From Caldithrix sp. (lineage in GTDB: Bacteria; Zhuqueibacterota; Zhuqueibacteria; Thermofontimicrobiales; Sulfurfontimicrobiaceae): a stretch of DNA of 48,568 nt. Under the pieces are notes generated by a model. The model did no database searches, had not been told where the DNA came from, and saw nothing but the letters and a program-made list of their open reading frames with translations. The stretch covers positions 1 to 48,568 of the forward strand of contig DYKB01000053.1 of the NCBI GenBank assembly GCA_020722815.1. The letters run 5' to 3'. The position numbers and the translations under genes are program-made. Positions 8,456 to 18,343 of this stretch are shown piece after piece (the first letter of the stretch is position 1; the number at the start of each line of letters is the position of its first letter).

Positions 8456-9541
8456 CTACTTTGATGCCTTGCCAGCCGTCCGAGCACACCGAAAGCCATT
8501 AATGCTTCCACCTTCATCCGGTCGATCAATCCCCCGAAAAGAGGTTTGTAGCTGCTCCACAGGATAATAAAAAGCTCCGCCCCGATTCACATAGCGTAAT
8601 GTTTTATTCAGCCTCCCCAGGTAAAATGTGTTGGTCCATTCCCAAACATTACCGCTCATTTCAAGACATCCATAGGGACTGCGTCCTGTCGGAAATTGAT
8701 CAACCGGCGTCGTATCAGACTGATGACGCCCCTGTTTTTCATACCATTCAGGCCATTCCTGCTGATAAATATTTCTCCCGGCCCAATAACTGGCTGAGTT
8801 ACAACGACGGTAATCGAATTGATATCCCCATGGATATAATCTTCCATAAATGCCCCGTGCCGCTTTCTCCCATTCCACTTCTGTTGGCAGACGTTTGCCA
8901 ATTGATCGGGCATAAGCGTTTGCCCCAAACCAGGTCACTCCAACCGCAGGATGATTTTCAAAGTTTTTCTGGCACATAAAACCATCGGCCGTCGAATCGA
9001 TATGACCATATTGGGGATGATACCAACGGCTCCCCTCTTCAATTCGGTTGCCGGAATCATTCAAAAATTTGCAAAATTCGATATTCGTTACTGGTTTTTG
9101 ATCGATGTAGTACGCATCCAGAAATATTTGCTCAATTTCACCATGAAAATTATCAAATCCTCCAAAAATAAATTCACCAGCCGGGATATAGCACATATTG
9201 GGAACCGAATCATGGGGAGCGGCCAATTGCATTTCACGGAGTAATTTATTTTCAAATTGTTGTAACTGGTGAAGCGCGTCGGCCATCAGACCATAAGGAT
9301 TGGCTTCGGCAGCTTGTGTCGCCAGCAGTGCGGCTTCCAATCGATCTCTGGCCGGTCGGCTCGTCTCCATGATGAGATTCAGGTCAAAAGTCATGAAAAA
9401 ATCAGCCCGCTGACGTTCCTGATGGATACGATAATTAAAATAAAAAATAATCGCAAATATTGAAAGTACTATCAGACTAATGGCTGAAAAAATTGTGCGT
9501 TTATGAATTTTAGATTTTAATATTTCATAATTTTGAGCCAT
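8456..9541 (-). CDS. Membrane-anchored SUMF1/FGE-fold protein lacking the catalytic cysteine pair
   Basis: 361 residues. One transmembrane segment (about residues 17-34) is followed by a helical region (40-105) and a SUMF1/formylglycine-generating-enzyme-like domain (about 115-355): MCYIPAGEFIFGG, DQKPVTNIEFCKFL, GKRLPTEVEWEKAARG, PYGCLEMSGNVWEWT, RGGAFYYPVE and GFRCA. In true FGE two cysteines in the segment between RGG and GFRCA bind copper; here those positions are Leu and Arg, so sulfatase activation is unlikely. The domain probably faces the periplasm. AGGAG precedes the start. The gene follows pmbA by 21 bases, so it is probably co-transcribed with the TldD/PmbA protease genes, an unusual partner. 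Confidence 0.88.
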   Translation of the reverse strand: MAQNYEILKSKIHKRTIFSAISLIVLSIFAIIFYFNYRIHQERQRADFFMTFDLNLIMETSRPARDRLEAALLATQAAEANPYGLMADALHQLQQFENKLLREMQLAAPHDSVPNMCYIPAGEFIFGGFDNFHGEIEQIFLDAYYIDQKPVTNIEFCKFLNDSGNRIEEGSRWYHPQYGHIDSTADGFMCQKNFENHPAVGVTWFGANAYARSIGKRLPTEVEWEKAARGIYGRLYPWGYQFDYRRCNSASYWAGRNIYQQEWPEWYEKQGRHQSDTTPVDQFPTGRSPYGCLEMSGNVWEWTNTFYLGRLNKTLRYVNRGGAFYYPVEQLQTSFRGIDRPDEGGSINGFRCARTAGKASK

Positions 9542-9562
9542 GCCATACTCCTGATGCGTAAG

Positions 9563-10885
9563 CTAAATTCCACTAAAATCAACGGCTTCAAATTTTAAAG
9601 ACGGACATTGGTAGGAAGAATACGGATAGATGTCATTCCCAATTTCCATAAGCGATTGAAATAAATTTTTCAGATTACCGGAAATATTCATCTCATTCAC
9701 CGGCTGAATCAATTGACCATTTTGGATAACCCAGCCTTGAACACCAAAAGAAAAATCGCCAGTCGTATTATTCGAATTTCCGCCCAGAAATGAAGTGACC
9801 AGAATCCCCTCGTTCGTTGCGGCGATGAGCGCTGCCAGATTTTTTTCACCGGGAATCAGTCTGATATTAGACCATGACCCAAAGGTTGGCGCCATATTTA
9901 ATTTTTTTCCATAATAAGTATCGATGTAATAAGTTGACAATACCCCTTTTTTGATGACTGGCAGAACACGGGCAGAAATTCCCTCGCCATCGAAAAGGCG
10001 CGATCCCAGACCTTTTGGAATAAAAGGATCATCAATTAAAGTCAGGCAAGGCGCTGTTATGGATTGATTTAATAAACCGTCAAGAAAAGACTGTTTTTGC
10101 TGGATCGCCCGCCCCGCGAGTGGACCTAATAGCGCACTCAAGATTCGCGGAACTGAACGATTTTCAACAATCATGGTCGTTTTTCGGGAAGTGACCTTTT
10201 TCATTCCCAATTTGCGCAAAGCCCGGTCCACCGCCTGTTGGGCCAGTATTTCCGGGGCTGGCAAATCCGTAAAAAAACGAGTCGTCGCATAGAACCAATC
10301 TTCGGGCCGTTTATCATCGGCATCTTTCAGGGTCACCTCTGCCCCACTTGAAAAAACGGTCGAAATTCGACTGCCGGCAAATCCATTCGATTTTACCATG
10401 GTGCTTTCATAACGGCCATCTGAAAAACCAGCGGTGGTCGAAAGTATCCGTTCACTACGCGAACGGGTCAGGGTTTCGATCTCAGCCGCTATTTTGATGC
10501 GGCGATTGGAATCAAGCTGTTCATATTGCGGATCAAAAAGTTGTAAGTCCATTGCCGGACGATTTTCATACAACAGCGGGTCTGGCAGCGTGCGAAAAGG
10601 ATCCGCCTTCAGGTGGCGCGTCATGGCAACAGTGTTGCGGATGAAACGCTCCAGCAAGTCTTTTCGCAGGTCATTGGTCGAATGAGAAGAAAAGCGTTGA
10701 TCAATAAAAAGCGTTAATGAAAGCGAATTTGAAGTCGATTCCTGAAGTTTTTCTAATTTTTTATCACGAAATTCAATTTCAACATTTCGACTTTTCGATA
10801 TACCAACCCCAACTTCCTGAGCCCCTGCCTGCTGCGCTTCTTTGATGACCCAGTGTGCCAGTTCCAGCCGTTCTTTTTCTGTCAT
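9563..10885 (-). CDS. pmbA: TldD/PmbA family metalloprotease partner subunit (PmbA/TldE)
   Basis: About 440 residues of the U62 peptidase family. It aligns with PmbA/TldE: an N-terminal helical/beta domain (GAQEVGVGISKSRNVEIEFRD), the middle LDGLLNQSITAPCLTLIDDP, GSRLFDGEGI, and the C-terminal VTSFLGGNSNNTTGDFSFGVQGW and MNISGNLKNLFQ. It lacks the HExxxH zinc motif, as expected for the non-catalytic partner. With TldD it forms a heterodimer that degrades unfolded peptides and, in enterobacteria, trims microcin B17 and the antitoxin CcdA. The ATG at 10885, preceded by GAGG, is preferred over the ATG at 10897. The gene follows tldD by about 35 bases. Confidence 0.93.
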   Translation of the reverse strand: MTEKERLELAHWVIKEAQQAGAQEVGVGISKSRNVEIEFRDKKLEKLQESTSNSLSLTLFIDQRFSSHSTNDLRKDLLERFIRNTVAMTRHLKADPFRTLPDPLLYENRPAMDLQLFDPQYEQLDSNRRIKIAAEIETLTRSRSERILSTTAGFSDGRYESTMVKSNGFAGSRISTVFSSGAEVTLKDADDKRPEDWFYATTRFFTDLPAPEILAQQAVDRALRKLGMKKVTSRKTTMIVENRSVPRILSALLGPLAGRAIQQKQSFLDGLLNQSITAPCLTLIDDPFIPKGLGSRLFDGEGISARVLPVIKKGVLSTYYIDTYYGKKLNMAPTFGSWSNIRLIPGEKNLAALIAATNEGILVTSFLGGNSNNTTGDFSFGVQGWVIQNGQLIQPVNEMNISGNLKNLFQSLMEIGNDIYPYSSYQCPSLKFEAVDFSGI

Positions 10886-10920
10886 TGCTTGCCTCATTTA
10901 AATCTATTATTAAATTTATT

Positions 10921-12369
10921 TTAACTCACGCCACCAACCGTAATCGATGAAACCTTCACCGTTGGCAATCCCTGGGAAACGGGCACACCCTGTCCATTTT
11001 TTCCACAAGTCCACCCGCCTTTGGCCATTTCCAGATCATCGGCGACCATCACAATATTTTCCAGCACCTTTGGCCCGTTTCCAATGATATTGACATCTTT
11101 GATTGGACGGGTAATTTTTCCATCTTCAATCAGATAACCCGATTTCACATAAAAAGTAAAATCACCCGCGCCGATGAAAACCTGTCCATTCGAAAAGGTT
11201 TCCGCCAAAATTCCTTTTTTGACACTTTCGATTATTTCTTCTTTTTTATGTGGACCCGGCAGCATATAGGTATTTCGCATCCGTGGCATAGGCGAATGCC
11301 GGAAGGATTCGCGGCGGCCATTCCCGGTCGGTTTTACCCCATAGAATCTGGCACTGATCCGATCATGCAAATAGGATTTCAAAATGCCGTTTTCAACCAG
11401 CAGTGTTCGCTCGACTGGGTTTCCTTCGTCATCCACATTAATTGAGCCGCGTAAATGTGGAATCGTGCCGTCATCGACCACCGAAACGAAATCTTTCGCA
11501 ATCCGCTTGCCAATCTTATCCGCAAAAATCGACACGTTTTTCCGGTTAAAATCCGCTTCCATACCATGCCCGATGGCCTCATGTAATAAAATTCCGGAGC
11601 TGCCGGCTGCCAGCACGACTTCCATCTCGCCTGGCGCTGGTTTTATCGCATCGAATAGCTGAACCGTGTGCCGAACACTTTCCTGAGCCAGTTCCTGCAG
11701 TCGTTCGGGAGTAAAATATTGAATATCATCCCGCACCGAAAGACCGTAATGGTTGCTTTCCCGGCGATTATGCTGTTCAGCAATACAGGACACATTGAGC
11801 CCTGACATGGGTTGATGATCAGTCTGGAGAATCCCATCGCTGGTGGCAATTAAAATATACGAATTTTCATCATAAAAAGAGAGCGTCGCTTTAATAATTC
11901 GCGGATCCTTCTGAAAGACCATTTCATTAACTTTTTCCAGAAAATCAATTTTGGTGTCGATTCCAACATCTTCCCAGGCGACCCGCAGTGCATAATAATC
12001 CCCTTTTTTACCAACGGAAAATTCCTGTGGCGGGATTTGCCGCGAATCGTTTGCGATTTCAGCCGCAGTCTGGGCCGCCAGCTTCATACTTTTCAACGAT
12101 AAATCTTCTGTAAAGGAATAACCGGTCTGATCACCTTTCAATACACGAATTCCCAGACCAAGATCGATATTGGAATACGCCCGATTTACCTCACGATCTT
12201 CCAGCCCGACATGATTCGAAAACTCATGTTGAAAAAATAGATCACAATAATCACCACCTTTGGATAATGCAGTTTCCATAATCTGCCGAATTACGGCTTC
12301 ATCCACGCCAAAACGAGCAAAATAATCTTTAATTTCGCTTTTATCGGGTCGAAAAGCACTCATCTCCAT
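10921..12369 (-). CDS. tldD: TldD zinc metalloprotease
   Basis: About 482 residues. It is the catalytic subunit of the TldD/TldE protease, with the HExxxH zinc motif in LLHEAIGHGMEADF and conserved downstream segments: ISARFYGVKPTGNGRRES, RMRNTYMLPGPH and FYVKSGYLIEDGKITRPIKDVNIIGNGPKVL. The C-terminal CGKNGQGVPVSQGLPTVKV is also characteristic. Of three candidate starts (TTG 12372, ATG 12369, ATG 12363), 12369 is best spaced from AAGGA. It is the first gene of the tldD-pmbA-SUMF1-fold run, so the operon promoter should lie in 12370-12636, opposite the thioesterase gene. No precursor-peptide gene was recognised nearby. Confidence 0.95.
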   Translation of the reverse strand: MEMSAFRPDKSEIKDYFARFGVDEAVIRQIMETALSKGGDYCDLFFQHEFSNHVGLEDREVNRAYSNIDLGLGIRVLKGDQTGYSFTEDLSLKSMKLAAQTAAEIANDSRQIPPQEFSVGKKGDYYALRVAWEDVGIDTKIDFLEKVNEMVFQKDPRIIKATLSFYDENSYILIATSDGILQTDHQPMSGLNVSCIAEQHNRRESNHYGLSVRDDIQYFTPERLQELAQESVRHTVQLFDAIKPAPGEMEVVLAAGSSGILLHEAIGHGMEADFNRKNVSIFADKIGKRIAKDFVSVVDDGTIPHLRGSINVDDEGNPVERTLLVENGILKSYLHDRISARFYGVKPTGNGRRESFRHSPMPRMRNTYMLPGPHKKEEIIESVKKGILAETFSNGQVFIGAGDFTFYVKSGYLIEDGKITRPIKDVNIIGNGPKVLENIVMVADDLEMAKGGWTCGKNGQGVPVSQGLPTVKVSSITVGGVS

Positions 12370-12636
12370 CAATTCCTTTCACTAAAAGTGAACTGCAATA
12401 TTCTTAACAGATTCTAAAAACATTTCTTGAAAAAAGTGAACTTATTTATCATACTGAACAGTTTAAAGATAATGATTCAAAGGTCTTATAATTTTACCTG
12501 TTCAGCTATTTATCGCAGCCAATCTAAAATGCTTTTCAGATGGACTAACTGTAAACAGAGAACTTTGAACCTGCAAAAGTAACTTATTTGTATCTAACGC
12601 CAATTTAAAAATTTAGTTTAAAAAAATGAGGAAAAA

Positions 12637-13047
12637 ATGAACGAAAATTTTAAATTTCAGACGTCATTTACGGTTCGGATCGGGGATATCAATTATGGCG
12701 GGCACATGGGAAATGATAAATTTTTACTCCTTTTTCAGGATGCCCGAATTCGTTTTTTGGCCACCAAAGGTTTTTCAGAAGCGAATATCGGGGATCAGAT
12801 TGGCTTAATCATGAACGAAGCCTATATTCGTTATCAGGCAGAAGTATTTCTGGGTGATGAATTAAGTGTCGGGGTTAAAATCACGGAGTTAGCCGATATT
12901 CGGTTTAAATTCGAGTATGAAGTGGAGCGAATTTCGGATAAAAAAATTGTGGCTGCGGGTTTTACCGGGATGGTGGCATTTAATTATGAAAAAAGGAAAA
13001 TCGCGAAAATTCCGGAGGTTTTCAAGGCTGTAATTGAAAATTTTTGA
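12637..13047 (+). CDS. Hotdog-fold acyl-CoA thioesterase (YbgC/FadM-like)
   Basis: 136 residues, a single 4-hydroxybenzoyl-CoA-thioesterase-like hotdog domain. The catalytic-loop region reads RIGDINYGGHMGNDKFLLLFQDAR, where typical members read D-x-D-x-x-G-H-x-N-N; the central helix and the IRYQAEVFLGDELSV strand are standard. Hydrolysis of acyl-CoA or acyl-ACP is the family activity; the substrate is unknown. GAGG lies five bases before the ATG. It is divergent from tldD and convergent with the large secreted gene, so it is probably its own transcription unit. It ends with TGA, showing that TGA is used as a stop in this genome. Confidence 0.85.
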   Translation: MNENFKFQTSFTVRIGDINYGGHMGNDKFLLLFQDARIRFLATKGFSEANIGDQIGLIMNEAYIRYQAEVFLGDELSVGVKITELADIRFKFEYEVERISDKKIVAAGFTGMVAFNYEKRKIAKIPEVFKAVIENF

Positions 13048-13083
13048 GATAGTTATTATATTCTTAAAAACCTATATATTATG

Positions 13084-13180
13084 GTTCAAAGTTCCCGGTT
13101 CAAGGTTGATAATTTTGGAAGTTCCATCAAAAGCACGCAAATTAATCGTTTTTTAAATTTTAAACCGGGAATTTTCGAAC
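13084..13180. repeat. Small palindromic element between convergent genes
   Basis: GTTCAAAGTTCCCGGTT at the left pairs with AACCGGGAATTTTCGAAC at the right. It lies exactly between the 3' ends of two convergent genes, where a hairpin could also limit read-through. Confidence 0.65.
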
Positions 13181-13201
13181 TTTCTTACTGAAGACTTTCC
13201 A

Positions 13202-16200
13202 TTATTTCAACAAAATCATCTTTCTTTGGCATATAAATTCACCTGCAGCGATTTGGTAAATATAAATTCCTGAGACCACCATCCGTCCTTCGTTATCACG
13301 GCCATCCCAATTAATTTGGTAAATCCCGGCCGGCTGTTTTTCATGAACCAATGTCCGAATCTCCTGGCCAAGGGTATTGTAGATAATTAATTTAACCAAT
13401 CCGCTTTCTGGCAGGTGATATTTTATCTGCGTAATTGGATTAAAAGGATTTGGATAATTCTGGTCCAGTTGAAAAGATTGTGGCCGGATAAAATCGCTCG
13501 CATCAATAGCTGATGGCGGATAGTATATTTCGCCTTTGGTAACGATAAAATTATCCATCCAGCCAGTAAGAAGCTTCGTTCCGCCATAAGTACTAATGGC
13601 GAGACCAACCGAAAGGTCGGCGGTCGTGCCGGTTTTTGACAATAATTCCGTCCAATATCCGTTTCGCATAAAGTAGCTGGTGATTTGATGCCCCTTCCGA
13701 ACCACTCGCAATTTACCAGTAGTATCGTCGGCGGTTGTGGATAATCGCCCTGAAATATAATCACCATCAAAATTGCTCAGGTACATGTGGCCACGTTTGC
13801 CATCTTTTGTTGCCCACCCGGCATTATAATGCCGACTGATAGCATAATTATGTGTCGCATCAAAAGCACTGATATAAAGGCCATTGCCGCCATCCGAGTT
13901 TATGAGCACTTTAAAATTCACAGCAAAATCAAAATCACCACGCAACCTGAACTTTGACTCCACTCGTGCTTCCACATATTCATCAACCTTAAATTCCAGG
14001 TGTTGATTTTTCTCAGCTATGTAAGTATTGGTTCGGGTAATGATTTGCCAATCCGTATTACTCAGCAGATTATCATTAAAATCATCCATCATAATAAAAG
14101 GAAGCTTCTCACGATAAGACCGGATATCCCAGCCATTGCCAGGAATCCGATTATCCTGCCAAACAAAGTGAATCGATTGACCAGTCATAGCCACATCCGG
14201 CTCAATTTGTTCAGCCGGCGGGACTATTGGATCAAGCTGATAAACATCTGTCAATGGCTGATGATGGCCGGAATAGCGGCGGGCATAAATATTTTTTGTA
14301 CTATTTTTTTCATCACCCCAGGTGACAATAAAATCACCGTATTCATTCATGAAAATTACCGGATCAGAAGTCAATTTTGTATAGTCGGCCACATCAAATC
14401 GTGCTAATAGATTTCCATCTTTATCAAAACGTTTTCCCTGAATTTTATCAGTGCCACCGCCAGTCCAAATAGCCAGAAAAGTACCATCATCCGCCATTTC
14501 TACTGCCGGCGATCCGAGATTTTGCTCGTGATCTCCCGCCGGTTTATCATCAATCTGGACTGAAGTGAGGAGATTTCCGACGGCATTATAATAACTGGCT
14601 CGCAGCACATCTCCGGCACTTCCTGGATAGGTATCCCCTTTATTGTTTTTGTAAGCAATGACAACCGCGCCATCTTTTGCCACCGCAACCGATGGTCGGC
14701 AAAAATTATCATATTGACCCCGCGGTTTGATGATGCTGTGCTGCAACACCCCATTTTTATCATATTTATTCGTACATATTGTATAATTCCAATTTCCTTT
14801 AGTAAAAGCAACAATAAAGCCACCATCAGGAGTAGCCTCAAGTACTGGCGAATGTCCTTCATCAACTAAAAAATTCGGACCAAGTACGGTTCCATTCGAG
14901 CTATATCGCTGGCCAAAAATTTTTTTCGGCGTCTGTTGGTTCCAGATGATTATGAATGAACCATTCTGAGCGACAGCGACATCTACAATATCATTAGCTG
15001 AATATTTCCAGGAAAGATCGCTGACCCTGAATTTGGCGCTTAGCGCGTTGCCATTGGCAGCGAATCGCTCAGCATAAACATCACCGTATTGGCTTTTTTC
15101 GTCCAGATACGTAATGATATAACTCTCATCGGGAGCCAATGCTATCGCCGGTTTAAGCTGATTCGTACCGGCATTATCAGCATATTCCATAAATGTGACC
15201 ATCTGATCAATGGCCAGATCCTGAACAATTTGAGTCCCCCCACCTGCTGGCCACTCAATCGTGATGCTTTCAACTTTTGTTGCCTGTCCCAGTCCGAAAT
15301 GAACCGGTTGATTATTGAAAAGATGTAAACCGGGATTATCGCCATTGACCTCGCGTATCTGCTTTTTCTGACCAGCCGTGACCATAATCCGGGCACCGAT
15401 GGCATCAAAATTTCCTCTTTTTCCGACTAATTTAACTTTGAGCCAGTGATTATTCGTACCCTGATTTTTATACAGAATATTGGCACCTTCTGTATTGGCA
15501 GCATAAAGATCTAAAAATCCATCATTATTATAATCCACAAAACTCGCCGCTGAACAGGCCAACGGATTCACGACTCCTTCTGAAGTGGCGACATCGGTAA
15601 ATGTTCCATTTCCATTATTTTGATAAAGTGCATTCTGCGGAATCGCATGATTTGACCCATTGGCGACATAAATATCCAGATCGCCATCATTATCATAATC
15701 TCCGACAGTGGAAAGGCTGCCATCGCCCACATTACCAACACCGGCGGACGTTGTAACATTCGTAAAATCCCAGGCCGGGGCGCCATTATTCTGATAAAGG
15801 ACATCCTGCTGATTCTTCTGGTAGCGGCCTCGGGTCAGAAATAAATCCAAATCACCATCATTATCATAATCAAGCGCAATTGCCCCCCGGCACCGCATAC
15901 CATAATTGACTCCCGCGGCCTGAGCCACATCCGTAAAGGTACCATCCCCATTATTTTTGTACAAAATATTATTGGCGGTATAATTGGAAACATAAATATC
16001 CGGATCATGATCATTATCATAATCCCAGAAAATACACGCCTGACCATCCTGACTGGCATTAACTTTGGCGGCACTTGCCACATCGGTAAATTTCCAATCC
16101 GGCGGACCGCTATTTTTAAACAAACGGTTAGTCGCATTATAATTCGCAAGATAAATATCCAGAAAACCATCATTATTATAATCGCCAAGGGCACATCCAA

Positions 16201-17725
16201 CGGAATTATTGACATCGATTAAATTTACAGTGGCGGTGACATCGGTAAATGTACCATCTCCTTTATTTTGAAAGAAAACCTTTGCGCCGTTGTTCAATAG
16301 TAATAAATCGGAGAAACCATCATTATTATAATCAAAAAAAGCGGCTCCATTCCCCTGCTGATCATTTCCAACTCCGGCTCCGACCGTGACATCTGAAAAA
16401 TTAAAATTGGGAGCACCGCTATTTTTTAATAATTTATTGGCTCCATTATTATAAACATATAAATCCAGCTTTTCATCGCGATTATAATCGCCAACCGCGA
16501 AACCGAGGCAGATACCAGCATCGCCAACACCGGCGCTAGTCGTTACATCAGTAAATAGTGCCGGCTTTACGTTTGTCATAGCTGCGTAAAGGTCAAAGCC
16601 CTTATCGGGATTTCGATTATCTTCCCAGACATGGAAAATTCCGCCAGGTCCCCAGCAAATGGCTGGTCGACGCTGGGTAACGGTTCCCGTATCTTCATTG
16701 ATACGAATAGATTCTCCCTGAGATATCATCTCAGCAGAAAAATTCTGGCCATAGATATCATAATTGAGATTCCGACTTTCCATCCATTCGATGAAAACTT
16801 CACCGGATTGATTCATCGTAATTGCCGGCACGTCACAATCATTCAGGCTAATTTGGATGAGATCACCAATTTGATTCTGGTTTTTATCATAACGTTTCCC
16901 AGCAATCTGATATGGTGCTTTGCCATTTGCCCAAACGATGACATAACTGTGATCTTCGGCGACGGCAACATCCGGGGCGAATGCTCTGTACCCTAATAAG
17001 TTCTGTTGATGAACAGTTATCATTGGACCAATTTCATTCTTATTTGCATCGTAATAGGCAGATCGGATAATATTTTCATCAATTCCTTTCTGCCAGACAA
17101 ACACAAAAAATCCATCAGAACTCGCCTCGATTTCAGGATAGCCAATATCACTCCCTGAAGCAATTTCCAACATAATTTCAACTTTTTGTCCATTTGCGTC
17201 ATATAAATGTCCTTTCAGATAACGACCATCATAGATATGCACAATCAGGAATCGTCCGTCGGCAGTAATCGCTACGGCTGCTTTTGCCAGTTGATCCACA
17301 ACCTTGATCACATTTCCAATTCGGCTTCCATTCGCAGCAAATCGTTGCGCATAAATATTCCAATTCAGAAAATCTGTCCAGGTTATAATAAACGAACCAT
17401 TATCGGCCATTGCGACATCAACCGGCGTCATCGATCCCAATTCCTGATCATTGACCTTAAAATTATTTCCGATCTTGTTGCCCATTTGATTATAGAGCTG
17501 AGCTTTAATATTGAATTGCGGGGCTAAGCCTTCGCACCAGGCGACAACATATAATCCACTGGCAGAAGTCGCAACCGCAGGATAATTTTGGTTCAGATTG
17601 CCGGTATCTTCATTCACCCGGCCAATTTCACCGGCCATTAAATTTCCATTCGGTAACTGAACGAAAAATTGAAGATATAGGCCAATACCAACAAAAAGCA
17701 AGTTAATAAATCTTGTTTTCATCAT
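13202..17725 (-). CDS. Giant secreted FG-GAP/UnbV repeat protein with T9SS sorting domain
   Basis: 1507 residues with a signal peptide (FINLLFVGIGLYLQFF). Residues about 40-390 hold repeated beta units of the style GSFIITWTD / YVIVWANG, a second set of which returns at about 890-1240. Residues about 395-780 are FG-GAP/VCBS repeats with calcium-loop motifs such as DYDNDGDLDLF and DYNNDGFLDIYLAN, followed by an ASPIC/UnbV domain (about 785-870, GFGLGQ-like HFGLGQATKVESITIEWP). A laminin-G/concanavalin-like domain (about 1260-1400) precedes the T9SS domain beginning NYPNPFNPIT. It is presumably a calcium-binding surface or secreted adhesin or matrix protein. AAGGAG is five bases before the first ATG and eight before a second ATG at 17722; either may be used. 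Confidence 0.88.
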   Translation of the reverse strand: MMKTRFINLLFVGIGLYLQFFVQLPNGNLMAGEIGRVNEDTGNLNQNYPAVATSASGLYVVAWCEGLAPQFNIKAQLYNQMGNKIGNNFKVNDQELGSMTPVDVAMADNGSFIITWTDFLNWNIYAQRFAANGSRIGNVIKVVDQLAKAAVAITADGRFLIVHIYDGRYLKGHLYDANGQKVEIMLEIASGSDIGYPEIEASSDGFFVFVWQKGIDENIIRSAYYDANKNEIGPMITVHQQNLLGYRAFAPDVAVAEDHSYVIVWANGKAPYQIAGKRYDKNQNQIGDLIQISLNDCDVPAITMNQSGEVFIEWMESRNLNYDIYGQNFSAEMISQGESIRINEDTGTVTQRRPAICWGPGGIFHVWEDNRNPDKGFDLYAAMTNVKPALFTDVTTSAGVGDAGICLGFAVGDYNRDEKLDLYVYNNGANKLLKNSGAPNFNFSDVTVGAGVGNDQQGNGAAFFDYNNDGFSDLLLLNNGAKVFFQNKGDGTFTDVTATVNLIDVNNSVGCALGDYNNDGFLDIYLANYNATNRLFKNSGPPDWKFTDVASAAKVNASQDGQACIFWDYDNDHDPDIYVSNYTANNILYKNNGDGTFTDVAQAAGVNYGMRCRGAIALDYDNDGDLDLFLTRGRYQKNQQDVLYQNNGAPAWDFTNVTTSAGVGNVGDGSLSTVGDYDNDGDLDIYVANGSNHAIPQNALYQNNGNGTFTDVATSEGVVNPLACSAASFVDYNNDGFLDLYAANTEGANILYKNQGTNNHWLKVKLVGKRGNFDAIGARIMVTAGQKKQIREVNGDNPGLHLFNNQPVHFGLGQATKVESITIEWPAGGGTQIVQDLAIDQMVTFMEYADNAGTNQLKPAIALAPDESYIITYLDEKSQYGDVYAERFAANGNALSAKFRVSDLSWKYSANDIVDVAVAQNGSFIIIWNQQTPKKIFGQRYSSNGTVLGPNFLVDEGHSPVLEATPDGGFIVAFTKGNWNYTICTNKYDKNGVLQHSIIKPRGQYDNFCRPSVAVAKDGAVVIAYKNNKGDTYPGSAGDVLRASYYNAVGNLLTSVQIDDKPAGDHEQNLGSPAVEMADDGTFLAIWTGGGTDKIQGKRFDKDGNLLARFDVADYTKLTSDPVIFMNEYGDFIVTWGDEKNSTKNIYARRYSGHHQPLTDVYQLDPIVPPAEQIEPDVAMTGQSIHFVWQDNRIPGNGWDIRSYREKLPFIMMDDFNDNLLSNTDWQIITRTNTYIAEKNQHLEFKVDEYVEARVESKFRLRGDFDFAVNFKVLINSDGGNGLYISAFDATHNYAISRHYNAGWATKDGKRGHMYLSNFDGDYISGRLSTTADDTTGKLRVVRKGHQITSYFMRNGYWTELLSKTGTTADLSVGLAISTYGGTKLLTGWMDNFIVTKGEIYYPPSAIDASDFIRPQSFQLDQNYPNPFNPITQIKYHLPESGLVKLIIYNTLGQEIRTLVHEKQPAGIYQINWDGRDNEGRMVVSGIYIYQIAAGEFICQRKMILLK

Positions 17726-17863
17726 TCTTTCTCCTTCAGATCAATTAAATAAAATGAATTTACCCCTTTACAATTTAATAAACGAATTGAGGAGCGACTT
17801 AAATCCATTATTTGACTCACTTTTTTTAAAATATTCTTGCTGTCTTTTAAAAATTTCACGAGT

Positions 17864-18165
17864 ACTACAACGTTAAGTCGATAATCAGACATTTATTTTA
17901 ACCGCAGCGGACGCAGAGATCGCGGAGAAAAATGGCTTTGATAATGAAAAAAGTAATTTTAAGTGTTTTCTAAAAAAAGCATAACTCCAGCACCACCAAA
18001 TCAATTGAGAAGTAGCTCTCAAAAACATTATCTCATCGGCAAAAATAATTAAAAGCGGTTTGATTCTTTAATATTGGACTTATCATGTTTCTTAGCCAAC
18101 CTCAGCGTTCTCAGCGATTTCTGCGGTTAATTAAATTTTTCATCGACTTAACTTAACGTTGTAGT
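17864..18165. repeat. Palindromic element, family D
   Basis: Ends are ACTACAACGTTAAGTCGAT and its reverse complement (with a short insertion). Inside, TTAACCGCAG ... CTGCGGTTAA forms a second inverted pair around AT-rich sequence and GACGCAGAGATCGCGGAG. It occupies half of the 17726-18343 gap; apart from the terminator at 18285 nothing else is seen there. Confidence 0.8.
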
Positions 18166-18284
18166 ATTTGTTATCGGGCAGGAAGGTTTGAGGCAAAATG
18201 ATTGAAAACGAAATCATTTTAAAGGTCAGATTTGAATGGTTTTGTCCGGAATCGTTATGTTATCATTAAACGAGACGTGGAAAA

Positions 18285-18321
18285 CAAAAAAAAGGCTCTG
18301 CCAGTTGCCCGACAGAGCCTT
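18285..18321 (-). terminator. Intrinsic terminator of the PKD protein gene
   Basis: A 9-bp perfect stem AAGGCTCTG / CAGAGCCTT with a 12-base loop, followed on the minus strand by seven or more T. It lies 23 bases after the stop codon of the PKD-domain gene. Confidence 0.93.
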
Positions 18322-18343
18322 GATATACCTTTAATGGATCAAA

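Noticed and set aside
8456..9541. True formylglycine-generating (sulfatase-activating) enzyme
   Set aside because: Both active-site cysteines are replaced and no sulfatase gene is in the window.
15835..16215. Methionine/isoleucine-rich minus-strand frame within the FG-GAP gene
   Set aside because: It is a shadow of the DxDxDG-coding repeats in another frame.
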